Positions 35,880 through 49,400 of a stretch of 64,000 nt of DNA are shown one piece after another; position 1 is the first letter of the stretch, and each line of letters begins with the position of its first letter. Position numbers and translations under genes: made by a program. The stretch is from Saprospiraceae bacterium. GTDB lineage: Bacteria; Bacteroidota; Bacteroidia; Chitinophagales; Saprospiraceae. Below the pieces are notes generated by a model, which did not search any database, was not told the origin of the DNA, and saw only the letters and a list, made by a program, of their open reading frames with translations. The stretch lies in the NCBI GenBank assembly GCA_016710625.1, contig JADJVK010000004.1, positions 57,501 through 121,500 of the forward strand, given 5' to 3'.

Positions 35880-38800
35880 ATGAACTTACTGGCGACTAGA
35901 TTCACTATTGTCTCGCTCTGCGTTATTGTTTCCTCTGCAGTAATCGCATCACCAATTAGTAATGGCACATCATCCAGATTGCCCTCTATTGTCTTATCTA
36001 AAGATTTATCAAAAATTAATAAAGCAAATTGGTTTGAAGATTTGTTTTTTAAAGTTAGAGCTAGCCTAGATACTAAGCTATCTAAACTTGAAGTTGTTGA
36101 TAAACCAAAAGTTGAAAAACAAATTGAGCTGCCTTCGGTTGTCATTTCTGACCATATGGTTAGTACCAGCTTAGATGCTAATCCAAATATTCCATTGACT
36201 CCACCTAACTGTGGTTGTGGACCAACTTGTGCTGCAGGGCAATTAGGTGGGCAAGTATGGGAAGACTACAACTCCGATGGAGTTAAACAATCATTTGAAA
36301 ATACAGGTGTTGGTAGCATCACTGTTACAGCATATGATTGTAGTGGGACTGCATATGGACCAGTAACTACAAATGCTTGCGGATACTACTCTTTTGCAAA
36401 TGCGATTCCACTTGCAAAATATCCAGTAAGACTTGAGTTTAGCAATATTCCAACTATGTACAATAGTTCAAGCACATTCAATGGGTCTGGATCTAGAACA
36501 ACAGTTCAGAAGATTCCAACATCAAGATGCGATGCAAATTTAGGATTAACAAATCCAAATGAATATTGTCAAGTAAATCCAAATATAGTAATTCCTCAAT
36601 ATGTAAATGGAGATCCATTGCCTACAAATTTTGGAACGACTCCTTGTTTAAATGGAGTTCAAAATCCTGCATCAGAGGCAAATTCCCTTATAAAAATAAA
36701 TGGAACAGCAACTGGAGATTATCTTACCAATCCTTATACTGCATTATCGAAAGCAAAAAATAATGGAGCTGTTTGGGGAGTTGCTTATCAGAAAAAAAGT
36801 AAATTATTATTTAGCTCAGCTGTTGTAAAAAGACATGTTGGTCTTGGAACATTAGGTTTGGGTGGTATTTATTTAACAAATACTACCACTGGTGCTACAT
36901 CAAATTTTATTGATGTGAATACTTTAGGAATCAATACTGGTAATAATGCAAATTTTGAAAACAATGCCGATAGGGGACTACCTGAAGAAAGAACTTGTCC
37001 AAATGCTGATAAAATTGGATTTGATAATGCAGGAAAAGCAGGTATTGGAGATTTAGATATTTCTGATGACGGAACTAAATTGTTTTTTGTAAATTTATTA
37101 GATAGAAAAGTATATGGTTTAAATATAACTAACCCTGCTGTTGCTGGTAATGCATCATTATTTGGTTCTTGGCCTGTACCAAATGCTTGCTCAAACCCTG
37201 GAGATAATAGACCTTGGGCATTAAAATATTGGGAAGGCAATTTATATGTAGGAACAGTATGTTCTGCAGAATCTACACAAAACATTAATGATTTAAAAGC
37301 TACAGTATATAAAATTAACCCTGTAGTAGGAAGTACTCCTACACAGGTTTTACAGTTTCCATTAAATTATACTAGACCAGGATGTTCCATATCAAATAAC
37401 TGGAAACCTTGGACATTACAATTTCCAAATCCTTGTTTTGATAACTATATATTTTATGAGCAACCAGTTTTATCAGATATTGAATTTGATGGTAACGGTG
37501 ATATGATTTTAGGATTTTTAGATAGAACTGGATTTCAAACTGGGGATGCAAACTTTAGTCCAAATCCTGAAACAGGAACTGGTGGTTTTACTGGATTAGT
37601 AGGTGGTGAAATACTTAGAGCAGGTATGAACACTAATATGACTTGGACTATTGAGAATAACGGAGTTGTTAATGGTTGTAATATTGGAGCAGGACAAGGA
37701 AATAACCAAGGTCCTGGTGGTGGAGAATATTATGCAGATTATAGCCCTATATTTGGAGATGAAAATGTACACCCTGAAGCAACTCAAGGTGCATTAGCCA
37801 TGTTACCAGGTAATGGTACAATACTTACCACAATGGTTGACCCTGCTTTTGATGTTTATTGGTCTGGTGGAATTATTCAATATGATAATAAAACAGGTAA
37901 TTCAGTTACGGGTGCTGGTTATGCTGTTTATAGACAAGACCCAGGAACATTCGGAAAAGCAGCTGGTCTTGGTGATATAGAAACACTATGTGATTTGCCT
38001 CCAGTACAAATCGGAAATTATGTTTGGTTAGATACTGATAATGATGGTATCCAAGATCCATGTGAACAACCATTAGTTGGAGTTAATGTAACTTTATATA
38101 ATACTAGCGGTGCTGTAGTAGCAACAACAACAACTGATGGTAATGGGGAATATTATTTCTCATCAGCAAATGGATTGTTGCCTAATACAATGTATTTTGT
38201 ATCTGTTGGTACAGGTGGTCAATTTTCAAATGGTAAATTATCTTATAGTGGAAATTCATATCCTCTAACTGTTGCAAATACGGGAACAGGAGCTAATCCA
38301 GATATAAATGACTCTGATGGAGTCTTAGGGTTAGCAGGAGCTCCAGCAGCAACATTAGCATATCCAACAGTAAAAGTAACTACTGGCTCGGAAGGATCTA
38401 CAAATCATACCCTTGATTTCGGATTTACAAATGTTATTATTACTTGTAATAATACGCCAATTGATGTCTGTGCTAGTAATGTTTCTAAAGCATACGATTT
38501 GTCAAATGTTGGTGTTACTTGTGAATCTCCAAGTAGAAATATTGAAATTGTTTTATTAATAAATGGTATTGGTTATCAAATTAAACCTGGGACTAAAGCC
38601 AGGTTGGTTGAATATACCAATGGCACTATGAGAGCTTACCTTGAAGTGGTAAAAACTAATGGTGTATTAGGAAATGTGGATAACACATTAGGATTTTATA
38701 TAGATGTTGTTGGTTCTCAAAAGACTACAGGTAATCCTGCTAGTCCTTGGACTCCAGCAACTGATTGTTCACAAAATCCAGGCAACTGGACTTTTTATAA

Positions 38801-40244
38801 TACCTTTACTATGAATCTTTGTGGTACTGGTACAAATATTGGACAAAATTATCAGATTGTAAATCCTGCTGAATCAATGAATCATCCATTCCAAATTGGT
38901 ACTGGAGCTAATATAATTAGCAACAATTTAGGTGGTGGTTTATGGTTTACAAATTACAGTGGTGATTTTGTATTTAATTTATCTGAAATTTTAAAATTAA
39001 ATTTAACTACTTCAAAAGTAGATGCAAAATGTGGCCAATCAAATGGAAGTGCTACAGTAAATGCTACTGGTGGTACTCCACAATATACTTATACTTGGAG
39101 CAATGGTGGTACAGGTCAAACAATTAGTAATCTTTCTGCTGGAACATATACGGTAACAGTAAAAGATGCAAATAATTGTACTGCAACTGCAACAGTAGTA
39201 GTTGGAAATATAAATGGACCTGTTGCTACTACTACAAAAGTAGATGCGAAATGTGGTAAATCAGATGGAAGTGCAACTGCAAATCCTACTGGAGGAACTC
39301 CACAATATACTTTTGTATGGAGCAATGGAGGCACCAGTCAAACGATAACTGGTATTTCAGCAGGAACATATACAGTAACAGTAAAAGATGCAAATAATTG
39401 TACAGCGACTGCAACTGCAGTGGTTGGAAATATAGCTGGACCTAGTGTTACAGCAACAAAGGTAGATGCGAAATGTGGTTCATCAAATGGAAGTGCAACA
39501 GCGAATCCTACAGGTGGAACTCCACAATATACTTATGTATGGAGTAATGGAGGCACTGGTCAAACAATAACTGGCGTTTCAGCAGGAACATATACAGTAA
39601 CAGTTAAAGATGCAAATAATTGTACAGCGACTGCAACAGCAGTGGTTGGAAATATAGCAGGACCTAGTGTTACAACAACAAAATTGGATGCGAAATGTGG
39701 TAGATCAGACGGAAGTGCAACAGCGAATCCTACTGGTGGAACACCTCAATATACTTATGTATGGAGTAATGGAGGTACAGGCCAATCGATAACTGGCGTT
39801 TCAGCAGGAACATATACTGTAACTGTTAAAGATGCAAATAATTGTACAGCGACTGCAACTGCAGTAGTTGGAAATATAGCAGGACCTAGTGTTACAACAA
39901 CAAAGGTGGATGCGAAATGTGGTAGATCAGATGGAAGTGCAACAGCAAATCCTACTGGAGGAACTCCACAATATACTTATGTATGGAGTAATGGAGGTAC
40001 AGGCCAATCGATAACTGGCGTTTCAGCAGGAACATATACAGTAACAGTTAAAGATGCAAATAATTGTACAGCGACGCAACAGCAGGGTGGAAAGCCGAAG
40101 GAAAGGAGCGCAAAACCAACACTAACAGTAAAGATGCAAATAATTGTACAGCGACTGCAACAGCTGTGGTTGGCACAATTAATGGACCAAGTCTTTCAAC
40201 AACAAAGGTTGATCCAAATTGTGAATCATCTAATGGTTCAATAA
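35880..40244 (+). CDS. Giant surface protein, segment 1: signal peptide, SdrD-B-like, propeller-like and SprB-type domains
   Basis: N-terminal segment of a >28-kb gene. The ATG at 35880 begins a signal peptide (FTIVSLCVIVSSAVIA). An SdrD-B-like domain follows (GGQVWEDYNSDGVKQSFE, ~120-215), then a propeller-like region (~220-700) with GIGDLDISDDGTKLFFVNLL, RPWALKYWEGNLYVGTV and NNQGPGGGEYY, and a second SdrD-B-like domain (QIGNYVWLDTDNDGIQDPCE near 710). All have counterparts in the gene at 22138, so the two are paralogues. After a ~180-residue intermediate domain come SprB-type repeats of about 74 residues from ~residue 1040. The true frame breaks at ~40070; residues after CTAT are artefactual. 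Likely a T9SS-exported adhesin. Confidence 0.85.
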   Translation: MNLLATRFTIVSLCVIVSSAVIASPISNGTSSRLPSIVLSKDLSKINKANWFEDLFFKVRASLDTKLSKLEVVDKPKVEKQIELPSVVISDHMVSTSLDANPNIPLTPPNCGCGPTCAAGQLGGQVWEDYNSDGVKQSFENTGVGSITVTAYDCSGTAYGPVTTNACGYYSFANAIPLAKYPVRLEFSNIPTMYNSSSTFNGSGSRTTVQKIPTSRCDANLGLTNPNEYCQVNPNIVIPQYVNGDPLPTNFGTTPCLNGVQNPASEANSLIKINGTATGDYLTNPYTALSKAKNNGAVWGVAYQKKSKLLFSSAVVKRHVGLGTLGLGGIYLTNTTTGATSNFIDVNTLGINTGNNANFENNADRGLPEERTCPNADKIGFDNAGKAGIGDLDISDDGTKLFFVNLLDRKVYGLNITNPAVAGNASLFGSWPVPNACSNPGDNRPWALKYWEGNLYVGTVCSAESTQNINDLKATVYKINPVVGSTPTQVLQFPLNYTRPGCSISNNWKPWTLQFPNPCFDNYIFYEQPVLSDIEFDGNGDMILGFLDRTGFQTGDANFSPNPETGTGGFTGLVGGEILRAGMNTNMTWTIENNGVVNGCNIGAGQGNNQGPGGGEYYADYSPIFGDENVHPEATQGALAMLPGNGTILTTMVDPAFDVYWSGGIIQYDNKTGNSVTGAGYAVYRQDPGTFGKAAGLGDIETLCDLPPVQIGNYVWLDTDNDGIQDPCEQPLVGVNVTLYNTSGAVVATTTTDGNGEYYFSSANGLLPNTMYFVSVGTGGQFSNGKLSYSGNSYPLTVANTGTGANPDINDSDGVLGLAGAPAATLAYPTVKVTTGSEGSTNHTLDFGFTNVIITCNNTPIDVCASNVSKAYDLSNVGVTCESPSRNIEIVLLINGIGYQIKPGTKARLVEYTNGTMRAYLEVVKTNGVLGNVDNTLGFYIDVVGSQKTTGNPASPWTPATDCSQNPGNWTFYNTFTMNLCGTGTNIGQNYQIVNPAESMNHPFQIGTGANIISNNLGGGLWFTNYSGDFVFNLSEILKLNLTTSKVDAKCGQSNGSATVNATGGTPQYTYTWSNGGTGQTISNLSAGTYTVTVKDANNCTATATVVVGNINGPVATTTKVDAKCGKSDGSATANPTGGTPQYTFVWSNGGTSQTITGISAGTYTVTVKDANNCTATATAVVGNIAGPSVTATKVDAKCGSSNGSATANPTGGTPQYTYVWSNGGTGQTITGVSAGTYTVTVKDANNCTATATAVVGNIAGPSVTTTKLDAKCGRSDGSATANPTGGTPQYTYVWSNGGTGQSITGVSAGTYTVTVKDANNCTATATAVVGNIAGPSVTTTKVDAKCGRSDGSATANPTGGTPQYTYVWSNGGTGQSITGVSAGTYTVTVKDANNCTATQQQGGKPKERSAKPTLTVKMQIIVQRLQQLWLAQLMDQVFQQQRLIQIVNHLMVQ

Positions 40245-40410
40245 ATTTAACAGTAAGTAGCGGAACTCCTAATTATACATTTATATGGAGCAACGGACAA
40301 ACATCAGAAGATATTTCAAATTTGCCAAAAGGTAATTATACTGTAACTGTAACTGATGCTAATCTATGTACTGCAGTAACAACTGTATCCTTGGTAGATT
40401 TAAATTGTAC
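39001..40410 (+). repeat. SprB-type repeat array of the giant gene
   Basis: About six units of 222 bp (74 codons), for example AAATGTGG-linked unit starts near 39001, 39232, 39454, 39676 and 39898. Each encodes KCG..DGSATANPTGGTPQYTY, WSNGG and GTYTVTVKDANNCTATAT. The unit at about 40070-40135 is scrambled, and a diverged last unit (40200-40410) leads into the DUF11-type array. Confidence 0.85.
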
Positions 40411-43400
40411 ATTTGACTTAGCCTTAACGAAAGTATTAAAAGCAGGGTCACCAGCAAGTTTCAAACCGGGTGATAATGTAACTTTCACAGTGAGTGTAAT
40501 AAACCAAGGAACTGTTACAGCTACTGGAGTTCAAGTTACAGATTATATTCCAACAGGCTTAACATTGAATGATGCTTTATGGAGTGCTGTAGGAACTTCA
40601 GCAATATTAGTTACACCAATTGCAAGTTTAGCTCCAGGAGCAACAGTAACAAAAGATATTACTTTTACAATAAGTAGCACATATCAAGGAGCAACTATCC
40701 GAAACTGGGCAGAGATTAGTGCAGCAACAAATGCATTAGGCTTACAAGATGTAGATAGTACACCAGACGGTGTGAACTTTAACCAACCAGGTGAGACAGA
40801 TGATTTGACGGATGATAATGTTATCAATCAAAATGGAAAAGCAGGAGGAGACGAAGATGATCACGATCCGGCACAAATCAATTTGACACAAACATTTGAC
40901 TTAGCTTTAACAAAAGTATTAAAAGCAGGGTCACCAGCAAGTTTCAAACCGGGTGATAATGTAACTTTCACTATAAGTGTAATCAATCAAGGAACATTAA
41001 CAGCAACAGGAGTAAATGTTACAGATTATATCCCAACAGGCTTAACATTGAATGATGCTTTATGGAGTGCTGCTGGAACATCAGCAACATTGGTAACACC
41101 AATAGCAAGTATAGCAGCAGGAGCAACAGTAACAAGAGATATTACTTTTACAATAAGTAGTACATATCAAGGAGCAACTATCAGAAACTGGGCGGAGATA
41201 AGTGCTGCTACAAATGCATTAGGCTTACAAGACGTAGATAGTACCCCAGATGGTGTGAACTTCAACCAACCGGGTGAGACAGATGATTTGATTGATGATA
41301 ATGTTATCAATCAAAATGGAAAAGCAGGAGGAGATGAAGATGATCACGATCCGGCACAAATCAATTTGACACAAACATTTGACTTAGCCTTAACGAAAGT
41401 ATTAAAAGCAGGGTCACCAGCAAGTTTCAAACCAGGTGATAATGTAACTTTCACTGTAAGTATTATTAATCAAGGAACATTAACAGCAACAGGAGTAAAT
41501 GTTACAGATTATATCCCTACAGGCTTAACATTGAATGATGCTTTATGGAGTGCTGCTGGAACTTCTGCTACATTGGTAACACCAATAGCAAGTATAGCAG
41601 CAGGAGCAACAGTAACAAGGGATATTACTTTTACAATAAGTAGCACATATCAAGGAGCAACTATTCGTAACTGGGCAGAGATTAGTGCAGCAACAAATGC
41701 ATTAGGCTTACAAGATGTAGATAGTACACCAGATGGAGTGAACTTCAACCAACCAGGTGAGACAGATGATTTGACGGATGATAATGTTATCAATCAAAAT
41801 GGAAAAGCAGGAGGAGATGAAGATGATCACGATCCGGCACAAATCAATTTGACACAAACATTTGACTTAGCTTTAACGAAAGTATTAAAAGCAGGATCAC
41901 CAGCAAGTTTCAAACCGGGTGATAATGTAACTTTCACTATAAGTGTAATCAATCAAGGAACATTAACAGCAACAGGTGTAAATGTTACAGATTATATACC
42001 AACAGGCTTAACATTGAATGATGCCTTATGGAGTGGAGCTGGAACATCAGCAACATTGGTAACACCTATTGCAAGTATATTACCAGGAGCAACAGTAACA
42101 AGAGATATTACTTTTACAATAAGTAGCACATATCAAGGAGCAACTATTCGTAACTGGGCAGAGATAAGTGCAGCAACAAATGCATTAGGCTTACAAGACG
42201 TAGATAGTACACCAGATGGTGTGAACTTCAACCAACCGGGTGAGACAGATGATTTGACGGATGATAATGTAATCAATCAAAATGGAAAAGCAGGAGGAGA
42301 CGAAGATGATCACGATCCAGCACAAATCAATTTGACACAAACATTTGACTTAGCTTTAACGAAAGTATTAAAAGCAGGGTCACCAGCAAGTTTCAAACCG
42401 GGTGATAATGTAACTTTCACAGTGAGTATTATTAATCAAGGAACATTAACAGCAACAGGAGTAAATGTTACAGATTATATCCCAACAGGCTTAACATTGA
42501 ATGATGCTTTATGGAGTGCTGCTGGAACATCTGCAACATTGGTAACACCAATAGCAAGTATAGCAGCAGGAGCAACAGTAACAAGAGATATTACTTTTAC
42601 TATAAGCAGTACATATCAAGGAGCAACTATCCGAAACTGGGCAGAGATTAGTGCAGCAACAAATGCATTAGGCTTACAAGATGTTGATAGCACACCAGAT
42701 GGAGTGAACTTCAACCAACCGGGTGAGACAGATGATTTGACGGATGATAATGTTATCAATCAAAATGGAAAAGCAGGAGGAGATGAAGATGATCACGATC
42801 CGGCACAAATCAATTTGACGCAAACATTTGACTTAGCATTAACGAAAGTTCTTGCAACTGGTCAATCAACTTCAGTAGTTCCTGGTTCAGATGTTAAGTT
42901 TACAATTACAATTTATAACCAAGGAACATTAACAGGAACAAATATTAAGATTTCAGATTACATTCCAACAGGAATGACATTGAATGATCCTTCTTGGACA
43001 TTAAATGGAAATGTAGCATCTATAAATACACCAATTTCAAGTTTAGCACCAGGAGCATCGACTACTAGAGATATCATATTGAAAGTAAATTCAGATTTCC
43101 AAGGTTCTAAATTAGTAAATAGAGCTGAAATTAGTTCAGCTACCAACACCTTAAATATTGCTGATATTGATAGTAAACCAGATGCAATATTGGGTAATGA
43201 TGCAGATGGAAAAGAAGAAACATCAGCTGATAATGCTATAAATGGAAATGGAACAGGAGTTCCTGGTGGCAGCATTGCTTCAACGGATGAAGATGATGAA
43301 GATCCAGCTGTAATTAATTTGACCCAAACTTTTGACTTAGCATTAACTAAAAAATTAGCAACAGGTCAAACTACAGCAGTTCAACCTGGCTCTGATGTTA

Positions 43401-46400
43401 AATTTACAATAACAGTTTACAACCAAGGTACAATTACAGCTTCAAGTGTGAACTTGATAGACTATATTCCTACAGGTATGACATTAAATGATCCAGCTTG
43501 GTCATCAACTGGAACAACCGCAATTCTAAATACACCAATTACAAATTTATTACCGGGTACATCAACTACTAGAGATATTACTTTGAAAGTAAATAGTGAT
43601 TTCCAAGGTTCTAAATTAGTAAATCTTGCGGAAATTAGTTCAGCTAGTAATGCTTTGAACTTAACAGATAAAGATAGCAAACCAGATACAACACCTACAA
43701 ATGACGCAGATGGCAAAGAGGAATCACCTGCAGATGATGCAATCAATGGAAATGGAACAGGAATACCTGGTGGCACTAATGCGACTACGGATGAAGATGA
43801 TTCAGATCCATCAGTTATAAACTTAACTCAAACTTTTGATTTAGCTTTAGTTAAAAAATTAGCTACAAGTCAATCTGTTCCAGTAGTACCTGGACAAGAT
43901 GTGAAATTCACAATCACAGTTACAAATCAAGGAACAATAACTGGAACTAATATTAAGATTTCAGATTATATTCCAACTGGAATGACATTGAATGATCCAT
44001 TATGGACAGCTGTTGGTTCAGTTGCAACTTTAAATACTGCAATTGCAACTTTAGCTCCAGGAGCATCAACTTCAGTGGATATTACTTTAAAAGTGAATTC
44101 AAATTTTGAAGGAACTAAATTAGTGAATAGAGCAGAGATAAGTTCTGCAAGTAATGCATTGAATTTATTAGATAAAGATAGCAAACCGGATGCAATATTA
44201 GGAAATGATGCTGATGGTAAGGAGGAATCTCCTGCTGATAATGTTATCAATGGAAATGGAACGGGAGTGCCTGGTGGTTCAAATGCTTCAACTGATGAAG
44301 ATGATGAAGATCCAGCAGTTGTAATTTTAAACCAAGTGTTAGACCTTGCTTTAAGAAAAACAACTACACAAACAACTCCAGTACAAATTGGTCAAGATGT
44401 TTTATTTACGATAACAGTTATAAACCAAGGAACACTATCTGTTCAGAATGTTGGGGTAATTGATTACCTTCCATTAGGAATGGGTCTTAGTCCAAATGAT
44501 ACAAATGGATGGGTGTTAGGTGCAAATAATACAACAGCAACTAAAACAATTGTTCCGATTATTGCGCCAAAAGATTCAGCGAAAGTAAATATTCTTCTAA
44601 GAGTTTTACCTACAGCTACTGCAGGAAATCTTAAAAATACTGCTGAAATTACAAGTGTTCAAGATAAGAACTTCAATAATGTATCTTTAGATGATATTGA
44701 TTCAACACCAGATGGTTTCAATACAGAAACTAATGTGAAGGATGATGTTATCGGTGAAAATGGTAAAACAGGAGGTGACGAAGATGATCATGATATTTCA
44801 ATTGTTAAATTAGACAAATTTGATTTAGCTTTAATTAAAACTTTGAAAGCAGGTCAACCAACTATTGTTTCTCCTGGTTCAACTGTAACCTTTACAATTA
44901 CCATTACTAATCAAGGAACATTAGATGGTACAAATATTCAAGTAACGGATTACATACCAACTGGTCTTACTTTAGTTCAAAATAATGGATGGAATTTAGT
45001 TGGAAATACTGCTACTTTAACTACACCAATTGCTTCTTTGGCAGTTGGACAATCTACAACAAGAGACATAAGTTTCACAGTAAATACAGGTGTAACTGGT
45101 CAATTAATCAATAGAGCTGAAATTAGTGCAGCTACAAATCAATATAATTTCCCTGATATTGATAGCAAACCAGATGCAATAAACGGTAATGATGCAGGAG
45201 GCTTATTAAATTCTCCAGCTGATAATGCTGTTAATGGTAATGGAACTGGTGTTCCAGGTGATGGAATTGCTGCTACTGACGAGGATGATGAAGATCCAGC
45301 TGCTATCAGTGTTGGTATATTTGACTTAGCTTTGACGAAAACGTTGAAAACTGGTCAACCTTCTACAGTTTCACCTGGAGATGTAATCACATTTACAGTT
45401 TCAATCATCAATCAAGGCTCTGTTACAGGAACTAATATTCAAGTTACAGATTATATTCCTGCTGAATTAACATTAGTACCAAATGGTATTTGGATTTCAA
45501 ATGGATCAAATGCAACTTTACAAACACCAATTGCTTCTTTAGCTCCTGGTGCTACAACAACAAGAGATATAACATTCAAAGTAAATAGTAATGTTGTTGG
45601 AAAAATTGTAAACACAGCAGAGATTAGTGCTGCAAGTAATGCAGAAAATTTATTAGATAAAGATAGTAAACCAGATGCAATTAATGGTAATGATGCTGGT
45701 GGGTTAGTAGATAGCCCAGCTGATAATGCTGTTAATGGTAACGGAACTGGAACACCTGGAGATGGTGTAGCTACTACAGATGAAGATGATGCTGACCCAG
45801 CATCGATTAGTGTTGGCAAATTTGACTTAGCATTAATAAAAACATTGACAGCAGGTAGTAAAACAGTTGTTTCTCCTGGTGATACAGTTTCATTTACAAT
45901 TACTGTTTCAAATCAAGGAACTGTAGATGGTACAAATATTCAAATTGCAGATTACATTCCTACGGGATTAACTTTAATTAATGATGGGTTATGGTCACAA
46001 GTTGGAACGACAGCAACTTTGATTACAAAAATTCCTTCTCTAGCAGCAGGTGCTTCTATAACAAAAGTTATCAGATTTAAAGTAAATACTGCTGCTAATG
46101 GAAAAATGGTAAATAGAGCAGAAATTAGTGAGGCTACAAATAGCTTTAACTTATCAGATATAGATAGTAAACCAGATGCTATTAATGGTAATGATGCAGG
46201 TGGTTTAGTGGATAGCCCAGCTGATAATGCAACTTCTGGAAACGGAACAGGTGTTATTGGTGATGGTAATGCTACTACAGATGAAGATGATGAAGATCCT
46301 GCTTCAATAACAGTTCAAACTTTTGACTTAGCTTTAATGAAACAATTAAAAGCAGGTCAAAACTCAAGTGTAACTACTGGTGATGTTGTAACTTTCACTA

Positions 46401-49400
46401 TTACAGTATATAATCAAGGTACAGTAAATGCAACTAATGTTCAAATTACTGACTATATCCCAACTGGTTTGACATTAGTACCAAATAATGGTTGGACTGC
46501 TGTTGGTGGAAAAGCAACTTTGAATACACCTATTGCTTCTTTATTTGCTGGAGCTTCTACAACTAGAGATATTAGTTTCACAGTAAATGCAGGAGTAGTT
46601 GGTCAATTGGTTAATAGTGCTGAAATTAGTAGTGCAACAAATGTTGATAATTTACCAGATATTGATAGTAAGGCAGATGCAATTTCAGGAAATGATGCAG
46701 ATGGAAAAGAAAATTCACCTGCGGATAATGCAATAAATGGTAATGGTACTGGAACTCCTGGTGGGTCTAATGCTGCTACTGACGAAGATGATCAAGATCC
46801 AGCGGTTATAAATGTTGGATTATTTGATTTAGCATTAACTAAAAAATTAAAAACTGGCCAAGCACCAAATGTTAGTGTTGGTGATGTAGTTACATTTACT
46901 ATTAGTGTTATCAATCAAGGAACAGTAACAGCATCAAATGTTGTAGTTACTGATTACATACCTAATGGTTTAACATTATTACCTAGTGCTAATTGGACAG
47001 CAGTTGGAAACATTGCTACTTTAGCTATTCCAATTACAGGTCTTGCTCCAGGACAAACGAAAGATATAGATATTAGCTTTACTGTTAATGCAGGAGTAAA
47101 TGGACAATTAGTGAATAGAGCTGAAATTAGTTCTTCTTCTAATACATTAGGATTACCTGATATTGACAGTAAGCCAGATGCAACTGTCGGAAATGATGCA
47201 GGAGGTAAAGAAAATTCACCTGCTGATAATGCCGTTGATGGAAATGGTACTGGTCTAATCGGTGGAACAGATGCGACAACGGATGAAGATGATGAAGACC
47301 CAGCAACAATTAATGTTGGATCATTTGACTTAGCATTAACTAAAACATTAAAAGCTGGTCAATCTACAGAAGTTTCTGCTGGCGACAATGTAACATTTAC
47401 AGTTACTATAACAAATCAAGGAACTGTTACTGGAACAAATATCCAAGTTACAGATTACATACCAACAGGATTAACATTAGTTCCAAATACAGTTTGGACA
47501 CTTAGTGGAACAAATGCTGTTTTAGCCACTCCAATCCCTACTTTACTTGCAGGTCAAAGTATTACAAAAGATATTACTTTCAAAGTAAGTGGTGGAGTAA
47601 GTGGACAAATCGTAAATAGAGCAGAAATTAGTGCTGCAAGTAATGCCTTAAATTTACCAGATGTTGATAGCAAACCAGATGCAATTAATGGTAATGATGC
47701 AGGTGGACAAGTAAATTCTCCTGCTGATAATGCAATTAATGGTAATGGAACAGGATTACCTAATGGTACAGATCCAGCAACAGATGAGGATGATGAGGAT
47801 CCAGCGGCAATAAACGTTTCGGTATATGATGCAGCTTTAACTAAGAAATTGGCTAATGGTCAAAGTAGTTTAGTGGCTCCTGGTGATATCGTTAAGTTTA
47901 CAATTACAGTTTATAATCAAGGAACTGCTGCTTTAAAAGATATCAAAGTAATAGATTATGTTCCTACTGGAATGACATTTACAGCTCAACCTAATTGGTC
48001 AGTTGTTGGAGGTTTACCTACAACAGTAATCGCTGGACCATTAGCAGCAGGGTCAAGTACAACAGTAGATATCTTATTACAAATCAATGCAGACTATACA
48101 GGTACAGGTCTTGTAAACAAGGCAGAGATATTAGAAATGAAAAACACTTCTAATCAAGTAGTTACTGATGTAGATAGCAAATCAGATACAAATCCAACAA
48201 ATGATGCTGGTGGTAAAGAAAACTCTACTTCCGATGATGCAATCAGTGGTAACGGTACAGGAATACCTGGTGATACCAATGCAACTACAGATGAAGATGA
48301 TGAAGACCCAGCATTCATTGGTGTAAACCAAATTAAAAAGGAGTTTGACTTAGCTTTAACTAAAAAATTAGCTTTAGGTCAAAGTAGTTTAGTGGCTCCT
48401 GGTGATAATGTTACTTTCACTATTACAGTATATAATCAAGGAACAATACCTGCAACGCAGATTACAGTTACAGATTATGTGCCATTCGGAATGACATTTA
48501 TTTCTAGCCCAGGTTGGACAATAGTTGGTGGTAAACCAACAACAACTTTACCAGGAACATTAGCTCCAGGTACAAGTACAACAGTTAATTTAACTTTAAA
48601 AGTTGATGCTACATTTACAGGAACTTCTTTAGTGAATGTTGCCGAAATTAGCTCAGCTAAAGATGATAATGGAATTAATGTAACAGATATTGACAGTAAG
48701 CCTGATACTAGTCCAATTAATGATGCTGGTGGAAAAGAGAATTCGCCATCAGATGATGCGATTGCTGGAAATGGTACAGGTGTACCTGGTGACACTAATG
48801 CAGCTACAGATGAGGATGATCAAGACCCTGCTTATGTTGGAGTTAACCAAATTAAAAAAGAATTTGATTTAGCTTTAACTAAAAAATTAGCATCAGGTCA
48901 AAGTAGCTTAGTGGCTCCTGGTGATAATGTTACTTTCACTATTACAGTATATAATCAAGGTACAATACCAGCAACTCAGATACAAGTAACTGATTATGTT
49001 CCTGCTGGAATGACATTTGTTTCAAGTGCTGGTTGGTCTTTAGTTGGTGGAAAACCTACTACAACAATATCAGGACCACTTGCTCCTGGAACAAGTACTA
49101 CAGTAGATATTACATTGAAAATAGATGCTACATTTACTGGAACTTCATTAGTAAATAAAGCAGAAATCAGCTCTGCAAAAGATGATAATGGAAATACACC
49201 AACTGATATTGACTCTACTCCAAGTACAACCGACGGTGATCAAACACCAGGAGAAACTACAGCAGTTGTAGATGATAAAATTGACGGTGATGGTAAGAAT
49301 GGAGGGGATGAAGATGATCATGATATATCTAATATCGGAGTTAACCAAGTTCAAAATGTATTTGACTTAGCTTTAACTAAGAAATTAGCAATTGGTCAAA

